The notes: generated by a model from the letters alone, not told the origin. A stretch of DNA of 64,000 nucleotides from Flavobacteriales bacterium (GCA_020635495.1 JACJZQ010000009.1:98080-162079); one strand, 5' to 3'. Shown: positions 8,068 through 15,299, counted from the stretch's first letter. Program-made: numbers and translations.

Positions 8068-9224
8068 CAGAACCCAGTACCGCCTCCATTTGAACTAGCT
8101 GGTCGCTGATCGTCCACCAACTCCACCTTGATAAAGACGACATCGACACTCCAATCTTCACCGCTTGGTCCTTCTGTATCGCCCTTAAACCACCATGTTC
8201 CACCATTGGCATACATACGGGCCCGAGTGCTTTCAGCATCATTATTCGAAGTCGGATAAAATCCACCAATAAATGCCACGTAATCGGTTGTTGAAACACC
8301 GGTATTCCTGTTGGGGCTATCACATCCATTGCAGAAAAACCGTCTTACCAAAATGGGTTTTGACCCATCCACCCAGATATCGCCATTGGCCAGCACCCGC
8401 ATCTTCTCCGTATTGTTGGTTCTTATGGCCAGGGCCTGATTATCTATGGTTCCCACAAAATTGGTGGCTGGGTTCGTTCCCGAGTTTCCGGTAGTTAACC
8501 ATGAGCCAGCTGTAGTTGTAAGCGTTCCACCATCATCCGTCAGGCTGTAGGTTCCGTCAGGGTTTGATGTGAATGTAATGTTGTAACTGGATAAGCCAGA
8601 AGGGCCTGTTGGGCCTTGTATTCCTTGAGGGCCTGTAGCACCCTGAGGACCCTGAACACCTTGAGGACCTGTTGGGCCAATTGGACCTTGCGGACCAGTG
8701 GAGCCTTGAACTCCTTGAGGGCCAGTTGGGCCTTGAATTCCTTGAATTCCTGTTGGGCCTTGCGGACCTTGCAATCCTTGTGGGCCAGTTGGGCCGATGG
8801 CTCCTGTTGGGCCAGTAATTCCTTGGGGACCCTGTGGACCTTGCGGACCCTGAGGTCCAGTTGGTCCTGGAACATTGGAATCTGCACCGGGAGGGCCTGT
8901 TGGACCCTGAATTCCTTGCGGACCAGTTGGGCCTTGAGGACCTGTTGGACCCTGTGGGCCAAGCGCTTCCACCCATTGTGTTCCATCGTAATACCAGAAC
9001 GATTCTGTATCGGTATCGAATATAAAAAGACCTTGAGCCGGATTGGGGATTCCGTTTTTTTGGGCAGATGTCAAACGCGGAAGCAACACACCTTTATCTG
9101 TGCTTTTCACCTCAAGAATAGCAGAGGGATCAGGGTTCAGCGTTCCGATGCCCATGTTGTCTTGAGCAACCGCAGTACTACCAAAAACAATCAGAAATAG
9201 AGTTAGGGTAAAAAAATGTTTCAT
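8067..9224 (-). CDS. Collagen-like surface protein, paralogue 1 (first gene of operon)
   Basis: This 385-residue protein has the same layout as its neighbour: a signal peptide ending STAVAQ, an N-terminal module at residues 22-88, about 40 Gly-X-Y triplets at residues 89-209 rich in GPTGPQGPQG, and the unassigned C-terminal domain with NTEKMRVLANGDIWVDGSKP, CNGCDSPNRNTGVST, GGTWWFKGD and the ending ASSNGGGTGF. Collagen-like Gly-X-Y regions form triple helices, so a trimeric stalk with a globular head is likely. It is the 5' gene of a five-gene minus-strand operon. The 76-base gap to the deoxyhypusine-synthase-like gene could hold a promoter, but no clear TAnnTTTG was found there. Confidence 0.85.
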   Translation of the reverse strand: MKHFFTLTLFLIVFGSTAVAQDNMGIGTLNPDPSAILEVKSTDKGVLLPRLTSAQKNGIPNPAQGLFIFDTDTESFWYYDGTQWVEALGPQGPTGPQGPTGPQGIQGPTGPPGADSNVPGPTGPQGPQGPQGPQGITGPTGAIGPTGPQGLQGPQGPTGIQGIQGPTGPQGVQGSTGPQGPIGPTGPQGVQGPQGATGPQGIQGPTGPSGLSSYNITFTSNPDGTYSLTDDGGTLTTTAGSWLTTGNSGTNPATNFVGTIDNQALAIRTNNTEKMRVLANGDIWVDGSKPILVRRFFCNGCDSPNRNTGVSTTDYVAFIGGFYPTSNNDAESTRARMYANGGTWWFKGDTEGPSGEDWSVDVVFIKVELVDDQRPASSNGGGTGF

Positions 9225-9300
9225 GCTCGGGGTTGAAGCGGCATGAAGTTAATCGATCTGACGGTTCAGTCGAATACGAAAAACACGTAATTTCTTGGGC

Positions 9301-10272
9301 CTACCAGTCGAGCAACCATGCGAAAATGAGCGGTGCAACAATGGTTGCATCACTTTCTACAATGAATTTTGGTGTGTCGATGTCGAGCTTTCCCCAAGTA
9401 ATCTTCTCATTAGGAACTGCGCCTGAGTAAGAACCGTAACTGGTTGTGCTATCCGAAATCTGGCAGAAGTAGCTCCAGAAAGGAATGTCCGTCATTTCAA
9501 GGTCCTGATACAACATTGGCACCACACAGATGGGGAAATCGCCTGCAATTCCACCTCCAATTTGGAAGAAACCAACTCCTTTTCCGCCTGAATTTTTGAT
9601 GTACCAATCAGACAGATAGGTCATGTATTCGATGCCCGATTTCATGGTTGATGGGTTCAACTCTCCTTTGTAACAGTAAGAAGCGAAGATGTTTCCCATG
9701 GTGCTGTCTTCCCATCCTGGACAAACAATCGGTAGGTTCTTCTCGGCTGCGGCCAACATCCACGAATTTTTCGGGTCTATCTGGTAGTACTGCTCCAAAT
9801 CTCCGTTCAAAAGAATCTTGTACATGTACTCATGTGGCAAGTAGCGTTCACCAGCATCCTGCGCGTCTTTCCACACCTTGTAAATGTGTTTCTGTAATCT
9901 TCGGAAAGCCTCTTCTTCCGGAATACACGTATCTGTAACTCTATTAAATCCGTTTTCCAAAAGCTCCCATTCATCCTTTGGAGAAAGGTCTCTGTAATGC
10001 GGTACACGCTTGTAGTGATCGTGTGCCACGAGGTTCATCAGATCCTCTTCCAAATTGGCACCAGTACAAGAAATGATATCGACCTTTCCTTGGCGGATGA
10101 TCTCGGCCAATGAACGCCCTAGCTCCGCGGTACTCATCGCGCCAGCCAATGTAATCATCATCTTTCCTCCTTCGGCCAAATGGGTCTCGTAGCCCTTGGC
10201 TGCATCCATTAGCGCGGCAGCATTAAAGTGTCGGAAATGTTCTTCAGCAAATTGGGAGATCGGTCCTTTCAT
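9301..10272 (-). CDS. Deoxyhypusine synthase-like protein
   Basis: A 323-residue cytosolic enzyme of the deoxyhypusine/homospermidine synthase superfamily, which uses NAD and moves the aminobutyl group of spermidine through a lysine imine. The Rossmann-like elements MITLAGAMSTAELG, ISCTGANLEEDL and FFQIGGGIAGDFPI are present. The segment SGAVPNEKITWGKL carries Lys295 at the place of the catalytic lysine of the eukaryotic enzyme (xxSWGK). Bacteria lack eIF5A, so the natural acceptor is probably a polyamine such as putrescine (homospermidine formation), although this is not settled for Bacteroidota members. An exact TAnnTTTG element lies upstream. The family assignment is firm; the reaction is inferred. 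Confidence 0.88.
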   Translation of the reverse strand: MKGPISQFAEEHFRHFNAAALMDAAKGYETHLAEGGKMMITLAGAMSTAELGRSLAEIIRQGKVDIISCTGANLEEDLMNLVAHDHYKRVPHYRDLSPKDEWELLENGFNRVTDTCIPEEEAFRRLQKHIYKVWKDAQDAGERYLPHEYMYKILLNGDLEQYYQIDPKNSWMLAAAEKNLPIVCPGWEDSTMGNIFASYCYKGELNPSTMKSGIEYMTYLSDWYIKNSGGKGVGFFQIGGGIAGDFPICVVPMLYQDLEMTDIPFWSYFCQISDSTTSYGSYSGAVPNEKITWGKLDIDTPKFIVESDATIVAPLIFAWLLDW

Positions 10273-10291
10273 TTTCTTGTCTATTAGGCCG

Positions 10292-10299
10292 CAAATGTA
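10292..10299 (-). promoter_or_regulatory. Candidate -7 element (TACATTTG) for the deoxyhypusine synthase-like gene
   Basis: The minus strand reads TACATTTG, an exact TAnnTTTG match, 20-27 bases before the ATG at 10272. It sits in the 48-base space shared with the divergent EamA gene. Confidence 0.4.
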
Positions 10300-10320
10300 A
10301 TTAATGCCGTACTTCGAACC

Positions 10321-11163
10321 GTGTCGACATTAACGTTCCTTCTGGTGCTTACGAGCGCGCTTCTGCACGCATCATGGAACTTCATCGCCAAGAAACACGC
10401 AGGCAATTACAGCGTCATTTATCTTTCTTTCTGCATCAGCTCGGCAATCACAAGCTTACTTGCCATTCCGCATTTGCAAGACGTTGAACTGAACCCAACA
10501 TTAATAGGACTCCTCATTGCAACGGGCGTGTTTCATGCCGTTTACGGATTCGTGCTAACGTTTACCTATCAGAATGGCGACATCAGTACACTTTACCCGA
10601 TTGTTCGCGGAAGCGGAATTGCAGGTGCGGTGATTCTGTCGCTAGTGATTCTGCATGAAGTTGTGACCACAAGTTCCGCATCTGGCGTGGCAATGGTTGT
10701 TTCGGGAATTGCGATTCTCTCTTACCGAAGAAATCGGAAAGCAACATCACCTAAAGGAATCTTCTTGGCGCTGGTCTGCGGCTCGCTTATCATGAGTTAC
10801 ACCATCATGGATAAATTGCTCGTGGCCGAGTTGCATCCGATTCCGGTACTGGCAGCTTCGCAGGTCATATCCACCATTATGTTTCTTCCTTACGTACTGA
10901 AGAGACGAATGCCAGAAATGCGCACCACACTGAAAACATTGATGAAACCGACTGTTGCCATCAGTCTTATAGCCACCAGCAGTTATCTCATTATACTATA
11001 TGTCATGCAGGTTGCGCCCGTCAGCCGGATTGTGGCGGTGCGCGAAGCTTCTGTGGTTTTCGGGGCCATTGCCGGGTACGCACTTCTGAAAGAGGATTTC
11101 AGTAAAACCCGACTCATTGGTGTGGTGTTTGTGATGCTCGGGATAATTCTTGTGAAGTTATGA
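10321..11163 (+). CDS. EamA/DMT-family transporter
   Basis: A 280-residue inner-membrane protein with about ten hydrophobic helices in two five-helix halves, as in drug/metabolite transporters of the EamA type. Visible signatures are ALLHASWNFIAKKHAG in the first half and, at the end, AVREASVVFGAIAGYALLKEDF followed by IGVVFVMLGIILVKL, the usual last-helix motif. The substrate cannot be read from sequence; members export amino acids, nucleobases or other metabolites. The start is GTG at 10321; it is divergent from the preceding gene with only 48 bases between the starts, so a shared regulatory region is likely. Confidence 0.88.
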   Translation: MSTLTFLLVLTSALLHASWNFIAKKHAGNYSVIYLSFCISSAITSLLAIPHLQDVELNPTLIGLLIATGVFHAVYGFVLTFTYQNGDISTLYPIVRGSGIAGAVILSLVILHEVVTTSSASGVAMVVSGIAILSYRRNRKATSPKGIFLALVCGSLIMSYTIMDKLLVAELHPIPVLAASQVISTIMFLPYVLKRRMPEMRTTLKTLMKPTVAISLIATSSYLIILYVMQVAPVSRIVAVREASVVFGAIAGYALLKEDFSKTRLIGVVFVMLGIILVKL

Positions 11164-11199
11164 CCTCCCCTCACCCCTCCTTTCAAGGAGGGGAATTGG
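11164..11199. repeat. GC-rich intergenic palindrome, copy 1
   Basis: Directly after the EamA stop lies CCTCCCCTCACCCC followed by a perfect inverted repeat: CCCCTCCTT (11174-11182), two bases, AAGGAGGGG (11185-11193), then AATTGG. Related units occur at 11983-12010 and 12336-12367. The hairpin lacks a T-run, so it is not a standard intrinsic terminator, although it may still act at the 3' end of the transcript. Confidence 0.75.
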
Positions 11200-11263
11200 A
11201 AGATGAGAAAAAGTAATTTCGAATCCAGTAAGGCACTACATTTCAACAGCTATTCAACTAATC

Positions 11264-11980
11264 ATGAGATACGTTTTTCTCCTTTCATTTTTCATTTTCT
11301 CTCTAAACCTGAACGCACAGAATTGCCGTGGACCGATGAATCCAAGAGCATTTCAAAGCCAACTTCAGCAGCTGAGGAGTTTGCCGCAGGAAGCAGCTCG
11401 TTTCAGAACGGCCATGCAGCAGTTCGGACCATTCTGTTTAAGCAGTGCGCAGGTTTATCAGGTTTGCCAAATGCTGGGTCAGGATGCCTACCGAATTGAC
11501 TTTGCATATGCCAGCTATCCGCGTGTAACCGACCCGCAGAATTTTTATGATGTGTATGATTCGTTCCAGCTTTTCAGCAGTGCATTCCGCTTGCACGATC
11601 TTGTGGTCGGCAACATGGCGGTTGAATTGGTGCCTATTCCGCAGCCATTGCCACAGCCACAACCCGTTCCGTTACCAGAACCTGTTTGCGAAGTTTCTGC
11701 TCAGGATATGAATGAGATCAAGGATCTGGTCAAATCGGCAACGTTCAAGGACTCAATGGAAAAGCAGGCCCAGATGATGATCAAATCGAAGCAGTGTTTC
11801 CGTGCCGATCAGATCGTGGAGATTCTGAACGTTCTTACTTATGATGATTCTAAATTGGCAGTCGCCAAGTATGCATTCGATTATTGCATCGACACGCAGA
11901 ACTATTACCGCGTGGTGAATTCATTCACCTTTAAAAGCTACAAGGACGACCTGACGAAGTTTATTGAGGCGAGGAATTGA
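11264..11980 (+). CDS. Secreted DUF4476-domain protein
   Basis: A 238-residue exported protein with the signal peptide MRYVFLLSFFIFSLNLNAQ. Two related helical segments follow: one at about residues 28-105 (FQSQLQQLRSLPQEAARFRT ... YRIDFAYASYPRVTDPQNFYDVYDSF) and one at 147-237 (MNEIKDLVKSATFKDSMEKQ ... FRADQIVEILNVLTYDDSKL ... YCIDTQNYYRVVNSFTF). They are joined by a proline-rich linker (PIPQPLPQPQPVPLPEP). Both match the DUF4476 pattern found widely in Bacteroidota, whose function is unknown. The protein is probably periplasmic or surface exposed. Intergenic palindromes flank it on both sides. Confidence 0.8.
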   Translation: MRYVFLLSFFIFSLNLNAQNCRGPMNPRAFQSQLQQLRSLPQEAARFRTAMQQFGPFCLSSAQVYQVCQMLGQDAYRIDFAYASYPRVTDPQNFYDVYDSFQLFSSAFRLHDLVVGNMAVELVPIPQPLPQPQPVPLPEPVCEVSAQDMNEIKDLVKSATFKDSMEKQAQMMIKSKQCFRADQIVEILNVLTYDDSKLAVAKYAFDYCIDTQNYYRVVNSFTFKSYKDDLTKFIEARN

Positions 11981-11982
11981 CA

Positions 11983-12010
11983 CACCCCTAACCCCTCTCA
12001 AGAGGGGAGT
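11983..12010. repeat. GC-rich intergenic palindrome, copy 2
   Basis: CACCCCTAACCCC precedes the arms CCCCTCT (11992-11998) and AGAGGGG (12001-12007), a shorter version of the unit at 11164-11199. It lies between the convergent 3' ends of the DUF4476 and ACP genes. Confidence 0.7.
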
Positions 12011-12011
12011 T

Positions 12012-12269
12012 TTACGAATTGGCCTGAATGTAATCGGCCATGGTTTTGATCGAATAGAAAACGTTCTTGCCTTCTTCCGGATCAGCAATTTGAATGTTGT
12101 ACTCTTTGTTCATGAGCACGATGAGTTCCAACGCATCGATTGAATCCAACCCAATGCCATCATCTCCGAAAAGCGGGTCGTTGGCATCAATATCAGAAGG
12201 CTCAAGGTCTTCCAAGTTCAGCGTTTCAATGATCTGCACTTTCAGTTTTTCAATCAGCTCTTGTGACAT
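12012..12269 (-). CDS. Acyl carrier protein
   Basis: An 85-residue acidic carrier protein. The motif GIGLDSIDALELIVLM places the phosphopantetheine-accepting serine at residue 43 (DSxxxxEL pattern). The N-terminal helix ELIEKLKVQIIETLN and the C-terminal MADYIQAN helix are as expected. It sits downstream of hotdog dehydratase and DarB ketosynthase genes and so is probably the dedicated carrier of the dialkylresorcinol/flexirubin-type pathway rather than the housekeeping fatty-acid ACP. That role is inferred from context. Confidence 0.92.
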   Translation of the reverse strand: MSQELIEKLKVQIIETLNLEDLEPSDIDANDPLFGDDGIGLDSIDALELIVLMNKEYNIQIADPEEGKNVFYSIKTMADYIQANS

Positions 12270-12335
12270 GGCTTGGTTTTAAAATGCTTTAAGGAATCTG
12301 TCGCGAATTTGTTCAATTATTTTTAATCATACCGA

Positions 12336-12367
12336 CCTCCCCCGACCCCTCCTTTCTAGGAGGGGAG
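12336..12367. repeat. GC-rich intergenic palindrome, copy 3
   Basis: The unit CCTCCCCCGACCCCTCC is followed by the inverted arm, giving stems CCCCTCCT (12346-12353) and AGGAGGGG (12358-12365) around a four-base loop. It lies in the 98-base gap between the hotdog dehydratase and ACP genes, inside the putative operon. It may modulate expression between the two genes. Confidence 0.7.
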
Positions 12368-12814
12368 TTATGCGGATTCTTGGCTTAGAAAAATTTTCAT
12401 TTCGCAAGATGCGATGACGTTTCTGCCGCACTGAACTTCTGCTTCCACCACTTGCATTCCCATTACCTCATGAAGTACCGTGACTTTGGTTTTGAGCACG
12501 GAACCAACCGATGGAAGATCGGAAACCACAAAGTTTTTCAGCGCACCGATAAATCCGATAGGCGGTTCTTTCTCTTCGCCACCTTCTTGCATTTGCTGCG
12601 CGAAATGATACCCAGAACGCAAAGCCGATGTCTGCGCAATATTCTCCATCAACCCAGAAGGAAGAAATTTGCCATCACGCACAAAAAGATGGTTTTCCTC
12701 TACATGGAACTCCGAAACAGATGAATTTTCAGAATGCTCCAATAGTCCGTGAACAACCACGATAGGTTCGCGCTGCGGGATGAATTTCAATACATCTTCG
12801 CGGCTAACCAGCAT
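12368..12814 (-). CDS. FabZ-like hotdog-fold 3-hydroxyacyl-ACP dehydratase
   Basis: A 148-residue hotdog-fold protein. It opens with VLKFIPQREPIVVVHGLLEH, the counterpart of the LPHRxPFLLVD start of FabZ, and continues with FLPSGLMENIAQTSALRSGY, corresponding to the FabZ helix that carries the catalytic Glu (here MENIAQ). The usual HFPGxP histidine segment is not recognisable, so catalysis may differ from FabZ or be reduced. Similar stand-alone hotdog proteins occur in aryl polyene and flexirubin clusters. The gene begins 3 bases after the DarB stop and is followed by the ACP gene, supporting a role in polyene or alkyl chain building. Confidence 0.75.
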   Translation of the reverse strand: MLVSREDVLKFIPQREPIVVVHGLLEHSENSSVSEFHVEENHLFVRDGKFLPSGLMENIAQTSALRSGYHFAQQMQEGGEEKEPPIGFIGALKNFVVSDLPSVGSVLKTKVTVLHEVMGMQVVEAEVQCGRNVIASCEMKIFLSQESA

Positions 12815-12817
12815 GTT

Positions 12818-13942
12818 TTAGCAAACGGTAAGAAGTGCGTACGCGTAAGAGAAACGGGCGCTTTCTGGAACCATCAACAATAGTTTATCCCCCTTTTTCA
12901 GCTTGCCCGAATTGAAGAGTTCCTCCAACATTATGTAGATGGATGCTGAACCAACATTACCAACTTCCACAAGATTGGTAAACCACTTGTCTTCAGTGAT
13001 TTCCATTCCATCTGACTTCAGTTGGTCGTAAACCTGCTGGCGGAAGAAATTGGAAGAAAGATGCGGCAGGAAATAATCAACCGAAGAAACATCCAGATTT
13101 CTGCGCTTCGCAATTTCAGTAAGATACTTTCCACCTAAGGGAACGATGGTGCTGCTCAGTAGTTTCACATCCTGTTTCATAGCAAAAACGCTGTGGTCGA
13201 GCCATTCCTCAGGTTCAAATTCTTTCCAGCTCTTTACTGAGCCGTCTTCGTTTTTATCTGCCGAAGAATACATGCACGTTTCGTACTCATGCGCGTAAGA
13301 ACGGCTTTCAATCCACTCGACTTTCAACGAAAGTCCAGATTCGTTCGGTTTGTCTTGCAACAAGGCTGCGCCTGATCCATCAGACAACATCCAACGCAAG
13401 AAATCCTTCTCAAAACCAATGAACGGATTGCTTTCCAACTCCGATTCTGAACGAGATTCTGCCTCAAAATTCCGCGCCATCATCATTGGAGAGATCAACT
13501 CAGAGCCGCAGGTAATAGCTTTCTGTGCCTCGCCAGCCTTGATGCTCAGGTAAGCGTACTTCATGGCATGAATACCCGAACAGCAAGCACCACTTGGTGA
13601 AACAATTTCCATTTCGGCATCCAACAGCCCATGAACCATGGCCGTATGCGATGGCAACGCTTGGTCCGAGGCGGAAGTTCCGCAAGACAGAACGTCAACC
13701 TCATTAAGGTCCACTCCTAATTTCTTAATGGATTCAACCACCAACTCCGCATTGGAATGGCTAAGTGTTCCGTCTTGTTTGAGTGAATAGTAACGGGTCT
13801 GTATTCCGTTGTTTCTGAGCACGATTCTTCTTGCCCGAGATGGTTTGCCACCTATCATGCCTAGAACCGACTCCATTTCATCGTTCGAAATGGGTTCGTT
13901 CGGCAGAAACTTTGCTAAACCTGTGATATAAACTTCCTTCAA
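12818..13942 (-). CDS. darB: StlD/DarB-family beta-ketoacyl synthase (KAS III-like)
   Basis: A 374-residue thiolase-fold ketosynthase. The N-terminus (ITGLAKFLPNEPISNDEMES ... GGKPSRARRIVLRNNGI) is characteristic of StlD/DarB enzymes. The catalytic triad is complete: Cys121 in GACCSGIHAM, His294 in FLPHLSSNF and Asn329 in VGNVGSASI. Together with DarA these enzymes condense two acyl precursors and cyclise them to cyclohexanediones and then dialkylresorcinols, the lipid part of flexirubin-type yellow pigments. The neighbours are DarA upstream and the hotdog dehydratase and ACP downstream. A perfect inverted repeat overlaps the candidate -7 element ahead of the gene. The family assignment is firm; the final product in this organism is inferred. 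Confidence 0.9.
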   Translation of the reverse strand: MKEVYITGLAKFLPNEPISNDEMESVLGMIGGKPSRARRIVLRNNGIQTRYYSLKQDGTLSHSNAELVVESIKKLGVDLNEVDVLSCGTSASDQALPSHTAMVHGLLDAEMEIVSPSGACCSGIHAMKYAYLSIKAGEAQKAITCGSELISPMMMARNFEAESRSESELESNPFIGFEKDFLRWMLSDGSGAALLQDKPNESGLSLKVEWIESRSYAHEYETCMYSSADKNEDGSVKSWKEFEPEEWLDHSVFAMKQDVKLLSSTIVPLGGKYLTEIAKRRNLDVSSVDYFLPHLSSNFFRQQVYDQLKSDGMEITEDKWFTNLVEVGNVGSASIYIMLEELFNSGKLKKGDKLLLMVPESARFSYAYALLTVC

Positions 13943-13976
13943 CTTCGCTTTCTAGATGGGTCGGCTACAAGCCGCG

Positions 13977-13984
13977 CAAAGGTA
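13977..13984 (-). promoter_or_regulatory. Candidate -7 element (TACCTTTG) for darB-dehydratase-acp
   Basis: The minus strand carries TACCTTTG, an exact TAnnTTTG match, 35 bases before the darB ATG at 13942. It overlaps the palindrome at 13981-13996. Confidence 0.45.
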
Positions 13985-13996
13985 TGCTTGCATACC
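13981..13996. promoter_or_regulatory. Perfect inverted repeat overlapping the darB promoter, candidate operator
   Basis: GGTATGC-TT-GCATACC has two exact 7-base arms with a 2-base spacer. It overlaps the first four bases of the candidate -7 element of darB, in the 88-base gap between darA and darB. Its symmetry and position fit a dimeric regulator site that could switch the pigment genes, but no regulator gene is adjacent. Confidence 0.45.
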
Positions 13997-14030
13997 ACAA
14001 ATTCAAATAAGTAGTTTCTCGTAGAATTGT

Positions 14031-14948
14031 TCACTCGTGCAGCGAATTCTGTTTGTAGTAGCGAATCTCGGCAGCCAATTCCTTTCGCTTAATGACCGAA
14101 ATCAAGAAAGACGATAAAGTTGTGATAGGAGAAAGGATAAATGCGCCCGTTGGCAACAGGTACGAAAGCAGACTTACCCGCCCCAATCTCTCTTTATCGA
14201 AAAACCCTCCTTTTTTCATGAGGAAGTTGCCATACATGTGAAACAGCTTGGTGGCGCGCTTCTCCAAAATCACCAATGATGGATTGATCTCTACGGCACC
14301 TTTCGAATTCAATTCTTCCTGCATGTCAGAAATATCATGTTGCTTCAAGCGATTCAGCAGAACTTCTCCGAAACGGTTGCTGGACTCAATGTCCTCCTGA
14401 ATAATTCCAGCTCGCGGGAAACCCCAGAATGGATCTTTCTTTCCGTAAAACATCCATCTTATTATAGTGATGATGCTGACGAGGTTCTTATTGCGGTCTA
14501 TGAGAACGATATTTCCGATCAGGTCGGCCTTCAACTCTTTCAAGTGACGCTTAACACGTTCTTGAGCCAGCACCCACATGTTCCGTGAGCCAATAAGGGT
14601 AACCACTTTCTTTCCGTTGAAAATGCGCTTTGCCTCTTCGTTTTGAAGCAGGCTAGAAATTGGAATGCTCGGATTCAGATACCAAACGGTATAGGCCAAG
14701 ATGATGAGGTCGTAATCTTTCGATTCATCCACCTCGATCGGCTTCATTTTGAATGGAATACCAAAAACCGATTCGGGAAAAGCGTTGAAAAACGTCAATC
14801 GTGTCCACGGAAATGGAAATTGATGCTCGGTTTCAACTTTCACGAAATCAACTTCCACAGAATCATCATTCACTAATGGCGCAAGACAATTGTTGGCAAT
14901 GTCTTTCAACTGCCCGGTCTGCGAGTAATAGAGTACGAGAACCTTCAT
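14031..14948 (-). CDS. darA: Dialkylresorcinol condensing enzyme DarA
   Basis: A 305-residue protein. The N-terminal 190 residues have a flavodoxin-like start (MKVLVLYYSQTGQLKDIANN) and DYDLIILAYTVWYLNPSIPI, matching DarA proteins, which cooperate with DarB in making dialkylresorcinols. The C-terminal third is less conserved and ends with a hydrophobic stretch (LLSYLLPTGAFILSPITTLS), suggesting membrane contact consistent with lipidic substrates. The gene lies 88 bases upstream of darB on the same strand. I see only this four-gene subset; the larger flexirubin/aryl polyene cluster (tyrosine ammonia lyase, further ketosynthases, exporter) is not in the window. Confidence 0.87.
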   Translation of the reverse strand: MKVLVLYYSQTGQLKDIANNCLAPLVNDDSVEVDFVKVETEHQFPFPWTRLTFFNAFPESVFGIPFKMKPIEVDESKDYDLIILAYTVWYLNPSIPISSLLQNEEAKRIFNGKKVVTLIGSRNMWVLAQERVKRHLKELKADLIGNIVLIDRNKNLVSIITIIRWMFYGKKDPFWGFPRAGIIQEDIESSNRFGEVLLNRLKQHDISDMQEELNSKGAVEINPSLVILEKRATKLFHMYGNFLMKKGGFFDKERLGRVSLLSYLLPTGAFILSPITTLSSFLISVIKRKELAAEIRYYKQNSLHE

Positions 14949-15108
14949 CTTCTGCTAAGCGACAATGATATTCACTTTTTGTCGGTTGGCGATAAATCAT
15001 GTCGTTTATCAAGAGTGATCTGCCGTTTGTCGGTAATTGGAAACGGAACTTGCATATGTGCAGTTAAACCAATCAGAACACAACGAAACGGTCAAAAACA
15101 TAAAAGTC

Positions 15109-15240
15109 ATGGAAACGGGTAAAAAAAAGAGAATGACGGCATCGGAGAAAAGATTTGCCAAGGAAATGGAGACACTGATAAAAATGTCCCTGAGTGATCT
15201 GATGGTCGTTGAAAGAAAAAGAATGCCGGTTGGAGTCTAA
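15109..15240 (+). CDS. Short basic ORF, unknown function
   Basis: A 43-residue ORF from ATG 15109, METGKKKRMTASEKRFAKEM onward, ending RKRMPVGV. The same frame is open back to a possible start at 15037 (67 residues). It is rich in Lys and Met and probably helical. A strong intrinsic terminator follows at 15263-15299, which suggests that something in this interval is transcribed. No family is recognised and the gene itself is uncertain. Confidence 0.35.
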   Translation: METGKKKRMTASEKRFAKEMETLIKMSLSDLMVVERKRMPVGV

Positions 15241-15262
15241 GGCTCTGTAATTGGAACTGTAG

Positions 15263-15299
15263 AAAAAAGCGGAGAAGTAACCAACCTCTCCGCTTTTTT
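15263..15299 (+). terminator. Intrinsic terminator
   Basis: A perfect 13-base stem, AAAAAAGCGGAGA pairing with TCTCCGCTTTTTT, with an 11-base loop. The stem is A-rich on the left and ends in a T-run, so it could work in either direction. Confidence 0.85.

Noticed and set aside
8616..9200. Plus-strand frame opposite the first collagen-like gene
   Set aside because: Same antisense artefact of the collagen repeat.
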